Part shown: one piece after another, positions 35,966 through 48,520 of the stretch
Layout: each line of letters starts with the position of its first letter
Numbering within the stretch: position 1 is the first letter of the stretch
DNA from: Salticus scenicus
Lineage: Eukaryota; Arthropoda; Arachnida; Araneae; Salticidae
NCBI GenBank assembly: GCA_963930645.1
Contig: OZ005649.1
Location: 84,021,126-84,085,125 of the forward strand
Reading direction: 5' to 3'
DNA length: 64,000 nucleotides
The notes under the pieces: model-generated
Told to the model about the DNA's origin: nothing
The model's database searches: none
Seen by the model: only the letters and a program-made list of their open reading frames with translations
Translations under genes and position numbers: made by a program

Positions 35966-36146
35966 TTCACTGAAAAGGAATATTAATCGTGCATATTACA
36001 AAACAAAAACAGAAAAATATTTTGGAAATCCTCATATGTCAAATTAAAATATTTATTTTTTTTAATAGAAAGAAATTCATATTATCTAGATCATTTTGCA
36101 TTACAGCTTTAGTATATGACCCTTTTTATTTCTTTTTTGCAACCAT

Positions 36147-36487
36147 GGATCCGGACCGCGGTACCCCAGTCGGTAGAGCGCTGAGCTCGTAATTGGAAGA
36201 TTTCGGGTTCGGTCCTCGAGCCGACCAAAGACCGTCGTGTAAACTAATGGTGGCTGGTGCACGTAAAATATGTCGTGGCCGCAATATCTTCCATGTTCCC
36301 ATAAATATTATACCTCTGGGGGCCACCGAAGCGGGGGAGAAATCCCCTTCGTGTATGACCAAAACTGTGGTGGCATGTCTCCGGAACATCTGTAGGGTAG
36401 CGTCCCAGACCGTCGTCAATTATCCATAGCGCAGTAGTGGTGCGACATCAATCACAATCTACCTAATTATCTACCTATCTACAACCA
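36147..36487 (+). repeat. tRNA-derived SINE, tandem copy 1
   Basis: The 5' part has GTACCCCAGTCGGTAGAGCG (A box) and GGGTTCGGTCCTC (B box), spaced as in a tRNA. The body follows: CGTCGTGTAAACTAATGG, GTCGTGGCCGCAAT and ATGTTCCCAT. Then come GGCATGTCTCCGGAACATCT and a 3' end (GCGCAGTAGTGGTGCGAC) with a CTACCT-type tail. The anticodon-like word CTCGTAA suggests a Thr(CGT)-type ancestor, which is inference. SINEs encode no protein; the short frames here are incidental. Confidence 0.88.
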
Positions 36488-36580
36488 GGGATCATATTTT
36501 AATTTTCTCGTGTAAGAAAATTAATTTTTTGAAAGTAGAGATAAAAAGTTGATATTTATTTTCTTTCTTTTTACGAATAT

Positions 36581-37075
36581 GGATTCGGACCGAGGTACCC
36601 TAGTCGGTACACTGTTAAAAAAATGCAGAAAAAATACAGAAATTATCTGTAATTTTAGAAAAAAAGTCGTAAAATACGTTTTGTCTACGTAATTTTTCCG
36701 TAATTTACGACTTTTTTTCTGAAATTACAGAGAATTTCTGTATTTTTTCTGCATTTTTTTAACAGTGTAAAGTACCGAGCACGAAATTGGAAGATTGCCG
36801 ATTCGATACTTGAGACGGCCAAAACCGTCGTGTACACTAATGGATGCTGGTGCACATAAAATCTGTCGCGGCCGCAAAGTCCTCGATGTTCCCATCCACA
36901 CTATACCTGTGGGAATCATCCCCTCAGTGGTAGATCAAAATTGTGATGACATGTCTCCGGAACATCTCTGGGGGTTCGTCCCAGAACTTCGCCAATTACC
37001 CATAGCGCAGTATTGGTGCGACGTTAAATCCAACCTACCTGCCTATCTACCTACCTACCTACATACAACCATGGA
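36581..37075 (+). repeat. tRNA-derived SINE, tandem copy 2, interrupted by a MITE
   Basis: Same body as the first copy, with a (CTAC)n tail at 37030-37063. A MITE splits its A-box region just after CAGTCGGTA-like sequence (TAGTCGGTA), so the internal promoter is broken. Confidence 0.88.
36610..36767. mobile_element. 158-bp foldback MITE inside a SINE
   Basis: It starts CACTGTTAAAAAAATGCAG and ends with the exact inverse, with TA at 36608-36609 and 36768-36769. The arms pair over most of the length (GAAAAAATACAGAAAT with its complement) around a short centre near 36690. CACTG ends and a TA target indicate Tc1/mariner-type mobilisation. The intact sister SINE 434 bp upstream gives the empty site. 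Confidence 0.92.
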
Positions 37076-38011
37076 ACATATTTTAATTTCAGGGTGTAAA
37101 ATGACTCTATGACAGAAGAACAACGTCACTATTAAAAACTTTTTTCAAAATGGCAAATAGAGTACCTTCATAAACTTGTCTTTTTTAGTTGAGAACTTCT
37201 TTAATAAAAATGATAGAAATTTCTAAGCAGCTGAAATGTCTTCCTTGGAGTATTCGGAACGCATTGATACCTCTCATGACACAAAGGACCCTGCCCTCCG
37301 CTAGAAGATGCTGCCGCAGACAAAAAAATTGGATGCCAGTGACAGTAACTTTTTTTTAATATATAGAGACAAATTTTTAATAAAGAAATAGTCTTACTTC
37401 CATTCCATAAGATATGAGGCAATAGAAGCTTTTAAATAAAAGTGTAGTTTGTGTGAGTAAATCATCAAATATTTCTAAAAAGAATTAAGGAAAAACCGAG
37501 AAATATCCAGCTTTTTATTGTACGGAACTGATTAGAAAGGTGACAAAGAATATTTCTCATTTACCGACTCTTAAGCAGGTAATTAATATCAGATTTGAAA
37601 TTTAATTACAAATGTGGTGCTACGTAAAATTCATTTGATACCGTGCGAGTTTAAGCATTTCAAGAGTTTGTGGTTTCTATGATTATGCATTATAAAACTG
37701 GTATAATCCAATTAAAAATTTTCAACAAAATTATTCATTTTTATGTAACAGTATTGAAATTTAATTGCAAAGAGATTTAATATGATATGATTGTATGTAA
37801 GAGAGATTTAATATGATATGATTATGCATGTAATATGCTTATATATATGTAATCTAGAGATTTAATATGCTAATGTATATGTAAGTTTATAAAAGTATTC
37901 AGTATTCATAAGTTACATTTGCAGAAATACGGAATGAAAGCATGAGTTGAAAGGCAGTATTGTGATTCAGGTACAAATTTTGCATTTAACTTTAAATAAA
38001 CCAAATGAATA

Positions 38012-38012
38012 T

Positions 38013-38050
<38 letters not shown>
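38012..38050. repeat. (GATA)n microsatellite
   Basis: About ten GATA units. Confidence 0.97.
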
Positions 38051-38053
<3 letters not shown>

Positions 38054-39020
38054 TAAATCTTGCTTAAAATACTGAATTTGATTCATAATTTATGAATTAT
38101 TAGTATTCGTATCCGTATTATTAATATATATATGAATAAATTATCAATGAATGAAATGAAATAAAACCCCAAAAAACTCTGAGGTCTTCATCAGGGAGGT
38201 TCCTCAGTGTAGGGGTGAAAGAGAAGTTTCTGAAAGAACAGTAGCAATTAGCTAATAACTATCCCAAATTTAAGTATTGCATTTCCTTTTGCAGCAATTC
38301 TGCGCATTGGTTTGCAATTCTCCTTTTTTGTTTTTCTTATCTTTAAACTCATGAATTCGTTACAATAGTTACCTATACATGTATATATATATACATAAAT
38401 TGCTATGTTGCTCTTCTTCTTGTCGGATTTAAATCTGATGTTTATACTTGGGACATATTACAGGTGAGATGCCCCAGTGGGGGTCATTCTAAGTTATCAG
38501 ATCCCGTATTCAGGCAATAAGGTTTCTATAATAAAATTTATATTTTAAGAACAACTTAAAATAGAAGTTTATGCATAGAAATACCTTCCTACGTTTATTG
38601 AAATTTAAATGGACTCGAATAATTCGCATTAATATGCTGAATATTTTTTGAAAATTGAATCATCACTTAAAAAATATTTGTACAATTCCCTTAACAACAA
38701 ATTAAAATAATCCATTTGCTTCTAAAATAATAGAAAGCAAAAGGTTTAAAACTAATAATTATTATTTCAATACTGGGTTGGTACAAAACTTTACCCCATT
38801 CCTGTAACACTAAAACTTATAATTAATCAACATATTATGTGAGATTCCTTTCGATAAACTTTTTCCATCCTTTCTGTATAATCATGTGGTTATATAAAAT
38901 CTGAAATTTCTTGCTAAAGAACTGATTTAGGTGAATTATGTTGGAGATTTTTTTAAGGAATTATATTTTTTACCATCTAAGCTATTTTGGCATAGTTTAA
39001 AAAATGTGTTTCGAAGGTTG

Positions 39021-39598
39021 TGTAACGACGCCATTAACGACATTTCTACGGCACAGTCTCAAAATTTACCAATGAATAACCTTTATTCTTGAGGTTTGTG
39101 CTAACCTTTATGGGTTTAAAGGTTTATGCTAACCTTTATTCTTGAGGTTTGTCTTTGGGATCCTATCCCTCATATCACAGGTTCGAATCCAACCTATCGC
39201 CGCACGTATTTCTGCATTGGTGACGCGGATGCTCCACGCAACGAGTTATCAACTTTGTTATATGGTAATAGATTGCACTACCACACCTTCCAAGTGACAA
39301 AGACTGTGAAACGTTCATAGCACAATGACTGTCACGCTTCATGCCATGCGACTTTAAAGACGGACAGCATGATTTGGTAACCGCTACCGTCTGCAGGAGT
39401 AATATCTGTCGTACGACGGCATATTCTCTGCGAGGGGGAGTACTGTAGCGACGCCATTAACGACATTTCTGCGATAGAGTCTCAACGTTTATCAATGAGC
39501 ACGGGGTTAACCTTTTGTCTAGAAGTTGTTTATCTTTAGACTCCTATCCCTTGGATCCCAGGTTCGAATACAACTTACCGCCGAATGCAATCTCTTCA
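39021..39598 (+). mobile_element. Miniature LTR retrotransposon (TRIM-like)
   Basis: Two direct repeats start TGTA(A/G)CGACGCCATTAACG, at 39021 and 39444, and end in CA at 39216 and 39598. The left is longer because it holds a local duplication of about 41 bp around CTAACCTTTATTCTTGAGG. Just after the left repeat is TTGGTGACGCGGATG, resembling the primer-binding region of Gypsy-type elements. Just before the right repeat is the purine run GCGAGGGGGAG, a polypurine tract. GTTG flanks both sides (39017-39020, 39599-39602). The internal part is only 227 bp with no gag or pol, so it depended on another element. Confidence 0.7.
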
Positions 39599-41480
39599 GT
39601 TGCAAGGACGGGAGAATATGATGGACAAAATAAAACGTCCCAGTCAGGTTTGAGACCTTCATGTCAGGTTTCTGAAAGACATATGTGTTACCCTAATGCC
39701 TTGGTAGAAGTCAGCATAATTTATAGTTTATGATACAGATTTCTTTTGGAATATCACACTTTTTAATATCTTTAGTTATAAAGAATATTTATTCGTAGTA
39801 ATCATATGGTTTTAAGTAACAGTTCACAGTAAATTATATCCTACTGTACCTACAAATGTATTATATAAATTGGCTTCGGCTTACTGAAGTAGTATCTGCT
39901 TGTTTTGCTAAACAATGTTATACAAAACCAATTTTTATAACACGTAACAATCCATTGTAAAAATTAGATTTATTTCAGTGCGCTACAACAGAGAATTGCA
40001 GAAAGAATGTCGATGTTATTTTTTTTTCTTTGAACTCATGTGAAAATGTCTTGAAACTGTTAAGTGGTTAATTCCCAAAATTTGTCTGAACTTTCGAATT
40101 GTCCAAAACACCAACCCCATATAAAAAACCACACATATCCCCCCAAAAGAAAGGTACTCATTTTCTGAATTGGTTAGGACACGTTGAATCCTCAACCATA
40201 TCCTACCCATACCCTTGTTTTTATTTACAAAGCATTTTAATTTTTTTCGGATGAAAGGCACTATGTGTCAGAAAATATCCATTTTTTATACAATTTTAGA
40301 TGATTACCAAGTTTTGAATAATACATCCAAATACACATTTTTTTTACAAGATTTTGTTAACATTTGATCTTCCAACTAGCATCAAAACTTTACATGTGTA
40401 GAAATGATAATACATTGTTTTGCGATGCATTGCTGTCTACAGATGAAAACAAGATTAATTGATTTCAATAGTCCTTACACCATTAGAATTAAAAAATTAA
40501 ATAATTGTATGCATATTTTAACTCATCCAGGGAAAATGTGTCTTTAACTATCTAATATAAGCTAATTGATTAATTCATGTGTTCGAGAAGAGCAAAACTC
40601 TAGTTCATAACTTCATCAATATACAACACTTGTTTGATGATAAGCCCGAAGGGTACGTCACTGCTAATTAATAACCATGAACACTCTTAGCCATCAGAAA
40701 ATTACATTATTTATGTTGCATTGATTACTTCAAAACACTGTCTGATGCTGAAACAGATTTATTAATAATACAGTTAAACAAAAGTTCAATGAAGTGATGA
40801 ATATTGAAGGTTCATCGGATGATTATTTTTAAAGTTCTTATTTGAAGTGAATATTTTATCATCATATTTTTTCAGCAATGTTTAAAAAAGATTTTATGTA
40901 ACTTCACCAGTAGTGGGCACTTTAAGGACATTTTTCAGCAATTTATTTGCACTGTTCTTAATTTTAAAGACTATAAAAATTATTGATTTTTCCTATTTTA
41001 ACTAACCCTCGCTTTGTACGACTGTACTGCAGAAGTTGGTAAATACAGTAGTTTTATGTATAAAACAACTATTTCCGGATAGACTAAAATGCGCCAGTAA
41101 TGATCTTCTTTGAATTTTTCCAGAAATAAACGAAGTAAAAGGCAATTCTATTGAAATAAATATACTTTAATAAACGAAAATATTTCTGCTACATTAATGT
41201 GCTCTTGAAAAGGATTAGATCTTTTTTTTTTTTTGGATTTTTTTCGTTTTTCTAAAGCTTTTCTTTATTTCTTTTCGTAAATTTTTGGTTCCTTTTTTTA
41301 AATTCTGCTCGAATTTTCTTCAAATTTTCCATAGGAAATTTCTTATTATTTTTTCTTTATATTACAATCTGCCATTCTTCCGAAGTTATGACTCGGTGAA
41401 TAATATATATATATATATATAGTTTTAGAATGTCTCCTTAGAATGCCACCTTGGAATTTTTTTCAGACATTTCTATAAAT

Positions 41481-44400
41481 CATGTTTAAATAATTTTCTA
41501 TTGTAAAAATCGTAAAGAAATTGTTATTTATTGTTAATATGCTAAAATAATGTATAGAATATGATATGGTTAACTCGGATTTACAGGGTACACTAAAATA
41601 TTCAGATACATTAGGGGCTGGAATTCGAATCTCAGGGCGGCATTGTCTTTTACTTTAAGCATTTTTAACACTTTCCAACAATGTTCAAGTCTGATTATGA
41701 ATACAATTATTCTATCGGTATGCTTTCAGTCCTGCTGTCACTTCGTTGTGTGGTATAGGCAAAGAATATTTAAAGTTATACGATATAACAAGTACGTATA
41801 GAAACTGCATGAATAAATTTAATTTTATGCTCCTTAAAAAAAAAAAAAATAATAATAATAATGTTTAAATTTTTATAAAATTAATACAAATAATGTGCAA
41901 TTTTTTCCTCTAATGTATAAATGAACTAAAGATTTGGTAAGCGTCAAAATTGAAATAGTTAAAACATGGTTTAAATATTTAATAATTAAAATATCTAAAT
42001 ATGAGTATATATATTTTTTTTTAAATTGAAAAATACATATTTATTTTAATTATCAGGATTCATATGAAAGATGTTTAATAAAAAGTTTCCAAATTATATA
42101 ACAGGAAACAAGGAATTACAATTAAAATGGAAATCTCATTGTATAATAATAAAATCCAAAAATAAATTGAAAACTTTTTTTTTTTTTTTTTTTTTTAACA
42201 CTTGCATGCAAAATTAAATTAAAAATTTTAAACTGATATAAATTATTTATTTTTTATTATTTTTTAAGAGTTTCAAAATTGAAGAACTATTTCAATAGCC
42301 TTAGAAAAGGAAATTGAGTGCGAAGTAACGTTAAGGTTATGTTACAGATAGGTAAGCATACACATGCCTTTAAATGCTAACTAACGAGTAGTTTATAAAG
42401 GTATAGTTACATTCTACTTAAAAGATTGTATACATATTAAAAATGGCATAAAATTCATATTTTCACTGCCAATCTCCGTTTTTGACTTAAACTTTTTGAG
42501 ATTAAGGCGGTTTGGAAAAAAGTACTATTTGCATAGTTTTAATTATTTCTTGATAGAGCTACAAGCGAAAATGTATTAGGGACCCGTCCATATATTTAGA
42601 AAATATAAATTGGAATTTTACATAGAATGTAAATTATTCATTAAGATTCTAATCGGAAAAAAAAGAAAAAAAAAATGAAGTTAAAGCGCTATTGATTTTT
42701 TTTTTATCTAAATTTATTTGAATAACTATTTGAATTCCTAAGTAGGGAAAGTGTAAGATGATTATCTAATTATTTAAAGATGATAAGCCATACAACTTTG
42801 TTTTTAATTATTTTTCCATACAAATGTACATAAAAAATGCAAATTTTACGTTATGATTACAATTAATCGGTTATAAATAATATTGCACATTTCTTTCTAT
42901 AATAGATTTTCTACGCTAAAGAACAATAAAACAACAAATTCCCAAAGTTTGATTCAATAAAAAATAAAAGAAAAACATTTATTAAATATAAAATATTTTA
43001 TTATACTACTCCATGCGATAAAATTTAAGGTTTATAAACCATACAATATCCAAACGGTCAATAAGATTAAAGCAGAAAATATGGTCAATAAGATTAAAGC
43101 AGAAATTCTCTGTAAAAAAATAAAATAAAATAAAATAAAATAAAATAAATATTTCAAAAAAAGATGTTAATCGATTATCAAATCTATGGCTATTTCAAAC
43201 ACTCTTACCATAACGCGTTTTTTAAAACATTATATTTAATTTGAGGTATGCAAACCTTACAATATTCAAATACAAAAATATGTACAACAGGTTTAAAAGA
43301 AAAATTTAGCGGTGAAAAAAAGTTATTTAATATCTAAGAAGGAAGACTCAACATATCCGCATCAGTTATGGTCCTATTTTTTAAAGTAAGCCCCGCTTTT
43401 ACAACTTTTTATAAAACTTTACAGTATGAAACAAAATTATTTTACATATTCATAATTAAATCATCTAAATTTTGTCTTGCCAATGAACTCAATGTGATAA
43501 ATTTCATAGGCGTTTATGCACACCAGCGTTATACACAGAGTCAAATACAAATATGCATTTTTTTTTTTTTTTTAATATTGTTTCAACAATACTGAAAGTG
43601 GGGCTTGTTTTCTTTTAGCATTCTTTCACAATCTTTCACCTCCATTGCTTTAATAATAATAATAAAAAAAATATTTATATAATAAACATCGAGCGTTGCT
43701 TAGAAAACAAGAAGAATAATATGAAAACGAACTAAAAAACAGTTCCGTCAGATTATATACAGATATTTACTTTTAGGTGATACAAATGATAACGTGTGAT
43801 GCCCCATAAAGTCGATATAAAAAGATATATTTGTATAACTCGAAAATTAATGAGAGGAATGAACTGTAAACTGGGAAACCCACGTTACTCATGATGCTTG
43901 TTCCATTCGTGCAAAAGTTATAAGTTATATAAGTCATAATTTATTTATTTATTTTTTTTTTTTCAAATTTTGTGTTTTGAAACACATACACATACAGATA
44001 AAATAAAATAAAAATAAAACTTCCAAAAATTGTTTATTTTTAATATTTTAAATGCACTTTCTTATTTTAAATCTCATAATGTGCTTTATGAACAGCGTTA
44101 AGAATTGATCTCTTTTCTGTACGCTAAAAAAAAAAGTAAAATATTAAAACTATAAAAATTTAAACTGAGATTTATAAAAAGTAAAAAAGAAAAATACTTT
44201 GTTTCGACTTCTAAGTATTAAAGATTATAAATCTATCATTTACAAAAAGCTTTTAAACGACGCATTTAAATGAGAAAAAAATACTTTCGCGTTAAATTAA
44301 AGTAATTCTAAAGTAAAAAGTAAGCTTTTTTAAAGCATAAAATGTTCGAATTTGTTTTATTGCTGTTAAGATGTATTTGAATATGAGATAAAGTTCATTT

Positions 44401-44593
44401 TTTTATTCACAGATTGATGACGTTAAAAATTATTTTTAATACACAATTACCGTTACTGTTTAAATTGTTATTTATAAATTACAATACTAATAACCTCCAC
44501 TTCATTAATTATTACATGTTTTATGAAAAATACATAATTATAATCATTATTTTTAATTTAGAATGAACAACACACATACACGCTCATTATATA
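41481..44593. other. AT-rich DNA, nothing recognised
   Basis: Contains a poly-T at about 42177-42196, (AAAAT)n at about 43120-43149 and other simple tracts. Short frames show no motif. Confidence 0.5.
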
Positions 44594-47328
44594 CAGGGTG
44601 AGTTTGACATAATCTGCCAAACGAAAGGAGGTGATAGAACAGCACATGGGGAGCATAAAACACCATAGAATCCCTGTCCTATCTCTAACCGTTTTCGAGT
44701 TATGGTAGATAGAAGAAAAATCTGCTTTTTTCTATCCCGTCTGAAAAAACCCAAATTTGTTAGCTTTCTAAAAGACTTACACTCAAAATAAGCACATATT
44801 TGGAAAGAGCAGAAAAAATCCTATAGGGTGACACCGTTTACATCAGGATGCCTGAATTTGACGGCGAGCTACAAGCCCTAAAGCATTGGCGAAGTTTAAA
44901 ATCGAGTTGTCGCCAAATTCTTTAACCGGCGATTCTGCAAACACCGTTCAAGCTACAATCGGTCAAATTTACCAAAAACGTCTGCATTCCACAAGCTTTA
45001 GAATGAGCTCACAATAAACCATATCGGTGTTCTAGTTGAAGATAAATTTAGCCTTTTGTTTGAAAAACATTCATCACTGAACTCAAAGTTCGTCGAGAAG
45101 GAGACTCACAGGGTGCCATGGTCGTTCCTGATTTCAAGTCCGCCTTGAGCCTGCTGTTTTGTCACATGAAAAAAAGGAAGTTTTAAAGACAAACAAGAAA
45201 AGTAGAAGTTGTATTAGGTTTACAAACACAATGGAATGGTAACAAAAGAAGTATGATGTTTCTCACATCTTTCACAAAGGAATATGAAAAAAAAAAATGG
45301 CGTATCTCACGTTTATGATTAAAGCACATATGCATTTGAAAGGATGTGTGAAATTTAGCGCCGCTTCTGAAATTGGTCACCCCCACACCTGATACATGTC
45401 CTTTCCCACTTACGAACGGGAACCACAGTAGCGCTTAGCGAAAGCTAATCCCTCAGTTTTATTATTGCATCATCGACCGGCTGCTTAAATCTTGCAAACT
45501 GGCAACTTCTGTGTGGTAAACTTCAGGAAACTCCAAACGTAGAAGTCCAATGGAGTGAGATCTAGCGATCTAGGTGGCCAAGGAATTGGTCCATTATGAC
45601 CAATCCATCGCGGATACTGCTGAGCTTTGGAAGAATGTGCTGGGGCCCTATCGTGTTGATAAATGATTTACGCTCGTTGGGGTACAGGAATGACATCAAG
45701 TAATCCGGGAAGATGATGTTCCAGAAACTCGAAATATGTATTGCCTGTCAGATGACCTTAAAACACATGTGGACCTATAAAGCGATCGCACACCACTCCA
45801 AGCCAAACATTTAAACTGATTCGCGTCTGGAACGATGAGTTTCATGTTACAAATGGATTTTGTTGAGCGTAATGATGCCAGTTATGTAAATTTAACATGC
45901 CATCCAGAGTGAAAAATGACTCATCTGTCCATAGTATCGTTCTAAGGAAATAGTGTTCCTCAATAACTCGCTCCAAAAGCCAGCGGCAGAATAATACCTG
46001 CTTTAGGAAATCTGAGCGGCGTAATTCTTGCACTGGTGTGAAGTGGTATGGATCTACTGGTTTCTGAGCAAATTATTCATCACTTTACTTTGGGAGATTC
46101 TACCTTCTCTCGTAAGTATGCGTGAACTCATATTTGGATTTTCCTCCACTCGGTCGAGTACGGACACCTCAGTGGTGGCGGAGCGGCGACCTTTCGTACA
46201 CCCTACTGAACGACCCACTCTCCCTAAGCCTTCGATGAATTGCGGCAAATACAGCACGGTTGGGCGCACAATGATGTGGATATCGTAGATGGTACTCTTC
46301 TTCGGCTCTCCGAGAGTTACCATCGTAAAATCCATACACAAAATCCGCGTACTCTTAATTTTTAAAACTAGGCATATCTTACAGTTTAGAAGGTATGACA
46401 ATTTGATGACTGCAATTGAAAATAAAAGTCAGAAGGGTAAACAAAAAGGGATAAAATTACAATATTAATTTACAAAAGTAGAAGACAAAAGTGCAACGGA
46501 ATAAGAACCAATTTGGTTAATTCGTACCAATGTACGAAAACATACTAAGTATGAACTAAGAGAGAGCAAGTAGACGTGACAGCAGCGTGAAAAGAATCGG
46601 CCGAGCTCAGGCAAATTCCAGAAAATGCTAAAGCAAGAAGCAGTATAAAACGTAAAAGAAGCTGACGAGCTAATGAGCTGTTACAGATTGACTCGCTTTT
46701 GTACCCGCGAGTGGGATGCACGCACAGGAAGTTTGGAATACATGTGTATATCACAAACAGTTCATATGCAGATAGTTACGAATTTGCATACGTTCCATTT
46801 ACTCACCATCGTTTCGTTTGCCGAATTTCGACGAACGCCGTTTTCAGTGATATATTGCAAACAAAAGGCTGAATTTCTCCTGAACTGGAACACTGATATG
46901 GTTTATTGTGGGCTCATTCTAAAGCTTGTGGAATTGAGAAGTTTTTGGTAAATTTGGCCGATTGTAGCTTGAACGTAGTTTGCGGAATTGCCGGTTAAAA
47001 AATTTGGCGACAACTCGATCTTAAACTTCGCCAATGTTTTAGCGCTTGTAGCTCGCCATTAAATTAAGGTATCCTGATGTAAATGATGTAACCCGATAGG
47101 ATGTTTTCTGATCTTTCGAAATATGGTCTTATTTTGTGTGTAAGTGTTTCAGAAAGCTCACAAATTTGGGGTTTTTCAGACGGGAGGGAAAAAAAAAACA
47201 GATTTTTCTTCTATCTACCATAACTCGGAAATGGTTAGAGATAGGACAGGGTTCTATGGTGTTTTATGCTCCCCGTGGGCTGTTCTATCACATCCTTTCG
47301 TTTGGCAGATTATGCCAAACTCACCCTG
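44594..47328 (-). mobile_element. mariner-like transposon with ~0.5-kb inverted repeats
   Basis: The ends are CAGGGTGAGTTTG.CATAATC and the inverse, flanked by TA (44592-44593, 47329-47330). The inverted repeats run from the ends to about 45095 and 46825, roughly 500 bp each, with scattered mismatches. For example, AACACCATAGAA at 44660 pairs with TTCTATGGTGTT at 47252. The 2.7-kb length, long arms and central minus-strand transposase describe one complete but dead element. Confidence 0.9.
45440..46350 (-). pseudogene. mariner-like transposase pseudogene (DUF4817-type N-terminus)
   Basis: Reading the minus strand with frame corrections gives recognisable blocks in order. The N-terminal part has FVYGFYDGNSRRAEEEYHLR and RAVFAAIHRRLRESGSF, then VEENPNMSSR. 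Next come VDPYHFTPVQELRRSDF and ILWTDESFFTLDG with NLHNWH (first Asp). The last blocks are QHDRAPAH (second Asp) and WPPRSLDLTPLDF (third Asp), with 34 residues between the last two Asp as I count them. Frameshifts occur near 46205 and 46045, and probably near 45490. In-frame stops occur after NPFVT (45842-45844), near 45790 and near 45677. It is inactive. The WPPRSPDLTPLDF block and the N-terminal domain are typical of a mariner branch common in arthropods. Confidence 0.85.
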
Positions 47329-47649
47329 TATATGTATGTGTGTATAAATGAATTACAAAAAATGAAAATATATACCGCTACAAAAGATCACAATTTATGT
47401 TCTTGTATGTATTTTTATTATAAAAAGAAAACTTACCTCTTCAAGCCCCAATTACAAAATAAATATATTTTCGTGGATTGCAGGATGCATTACAGGATGA
47501 AAGAAAGAAAAATAAATTAAACGCTTTTCTATAATTGCCGTTTTAGGGAATTAAAAAATAAGGAAACGAACATGAATTTTAAATTAATAAATTCTAAGTT
47601 ACTACATTGTTAAACTCTTCCTATATATAACACAGCGAAATATTTTATG

Positions 47650-47941
47650 TTTTTAAATAATAATCTACAATATTGCAAGTTTTACTATTGGAAATTACCT
47701 AAAAAATTATTATCCATTATCTTGAAACCATTTGTGAAATTAGATGAAGAAGCTATCTTTATAAAAATAAACTTAGTCTTTGCTACAATATATATGTTTT
47801 TACGACAACATCATTTAGCCTTTTTAAAATCTAGGGAGTTTTTTTTTACAATGTAAACCGATTAGACATTCAAAAGAATAAAAGAACTATCGACACATTA
47901 TGATATTATCACAAATCTTACTATATTTTGAATGAGAATCA

Positions 47942-47979
<38 letters not shown>

Positions 47980-48520
47980 CACGCTGCTCTCGTTAATTTG
48001 CTAATTTGAATTAAAGTTATGGCTTTTAAGAAAAAAATTATTATTTACAAAAAGGCAAATTTAATTATTGAAAGTACCCAAGGAAAATTAGTATTCAATT
48101 TCTTCAAACCATTTTGTGAATTTAGATAAAAGAAACTATCTTCATATAAATAAACCCAGTTTTTACTACCATATATATATTTTTACGGCAACATCATTTA
48201 GCCTTTTTGAAATCTAAGGAAAATTTCTATAATATAAAAAATTTAGATTTTTAAAAGAAAGAAAGATCTATATCGACATATGTGAACTTCATAATTTAAA
48301 AAGTTACGCATTGTTTACAATATGATATTACCTAATATCTTATAGACCGTCGCCAATTTCCGACCTGCGCAGCACTAGTGCGACGTAAAACCCAACCAAC
48401 CAACCTGATATCCTATATTATATTTTATATGAGAATCAATACTTATATATATTTATTTTTTTACAAACTACTGTTATTGATTTGCTAATTTTAAAATACA
48501 TTTAAACGGAGTATAATTTT
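47650..48520 (+). repeat. Tandem duplication, unit about 400 bp
   Basis: GACAACATCATTTAGCCTTTTT and GGCAACATCATTTAGCCTTTTT-type phrases occur at about 47804 and 48187. AAACCATTTGTGAA and AAACCATTTTGTGAA precede them, and GAGAATCAATAC with a TA tract follows (47934 and 48429). The second unit is split by a SINE 3' end at 48343-48412. A (TA)n tract is at 47944-47977. Confidence 0.75.
48343..48412 (+). repeat. SINE 3' end fragment
   Basis: AGACCGTCGCCAATTTCC, then GCAGCACTAGTGCGACGTAA and AACCCAACCAACCAACC, matches the 3' end and tail of the copy at 49480-49808. Such 5'-truncated pieces are expected from incomplete reverse transcription. Confidence 0.85.

Larger units (their letters stand above)
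36120..37090 (+). repeat. Tandem duplication of a SINE with its flanks
   Basis: The two SINE copies share their 5' flanks (TTTCTTTTTT...ATGGAT) and 3' flanks (ACAACCA, then CATATTTTAATTT). The whole unit of about 434 bp was therefore duplicated rather than inserted twice. The second unit is longer by the MITE at 36610-36767. Confidence 0.75.
37370..41480 (+). repeat. Duplicated segment, copy 2
   Basis: Collinear partner of 22230-27900. It lacks the four mobile elements present in copy 1 but has about 1.4 kb of its own DNA at 38640-40050, including the miniature LTR element, and a further 0.4 kb at 40090-40540. A (GATA)n tract lies at 38012-38050. No conserved frame is evident. Confidence 0.75.

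Noticed and set aside
46028..46288. 86-codon plus-strand frame
   Set aside because: Antisense shadow of the mariner-like transposase pseudogene, whose motifs are on the other strand.
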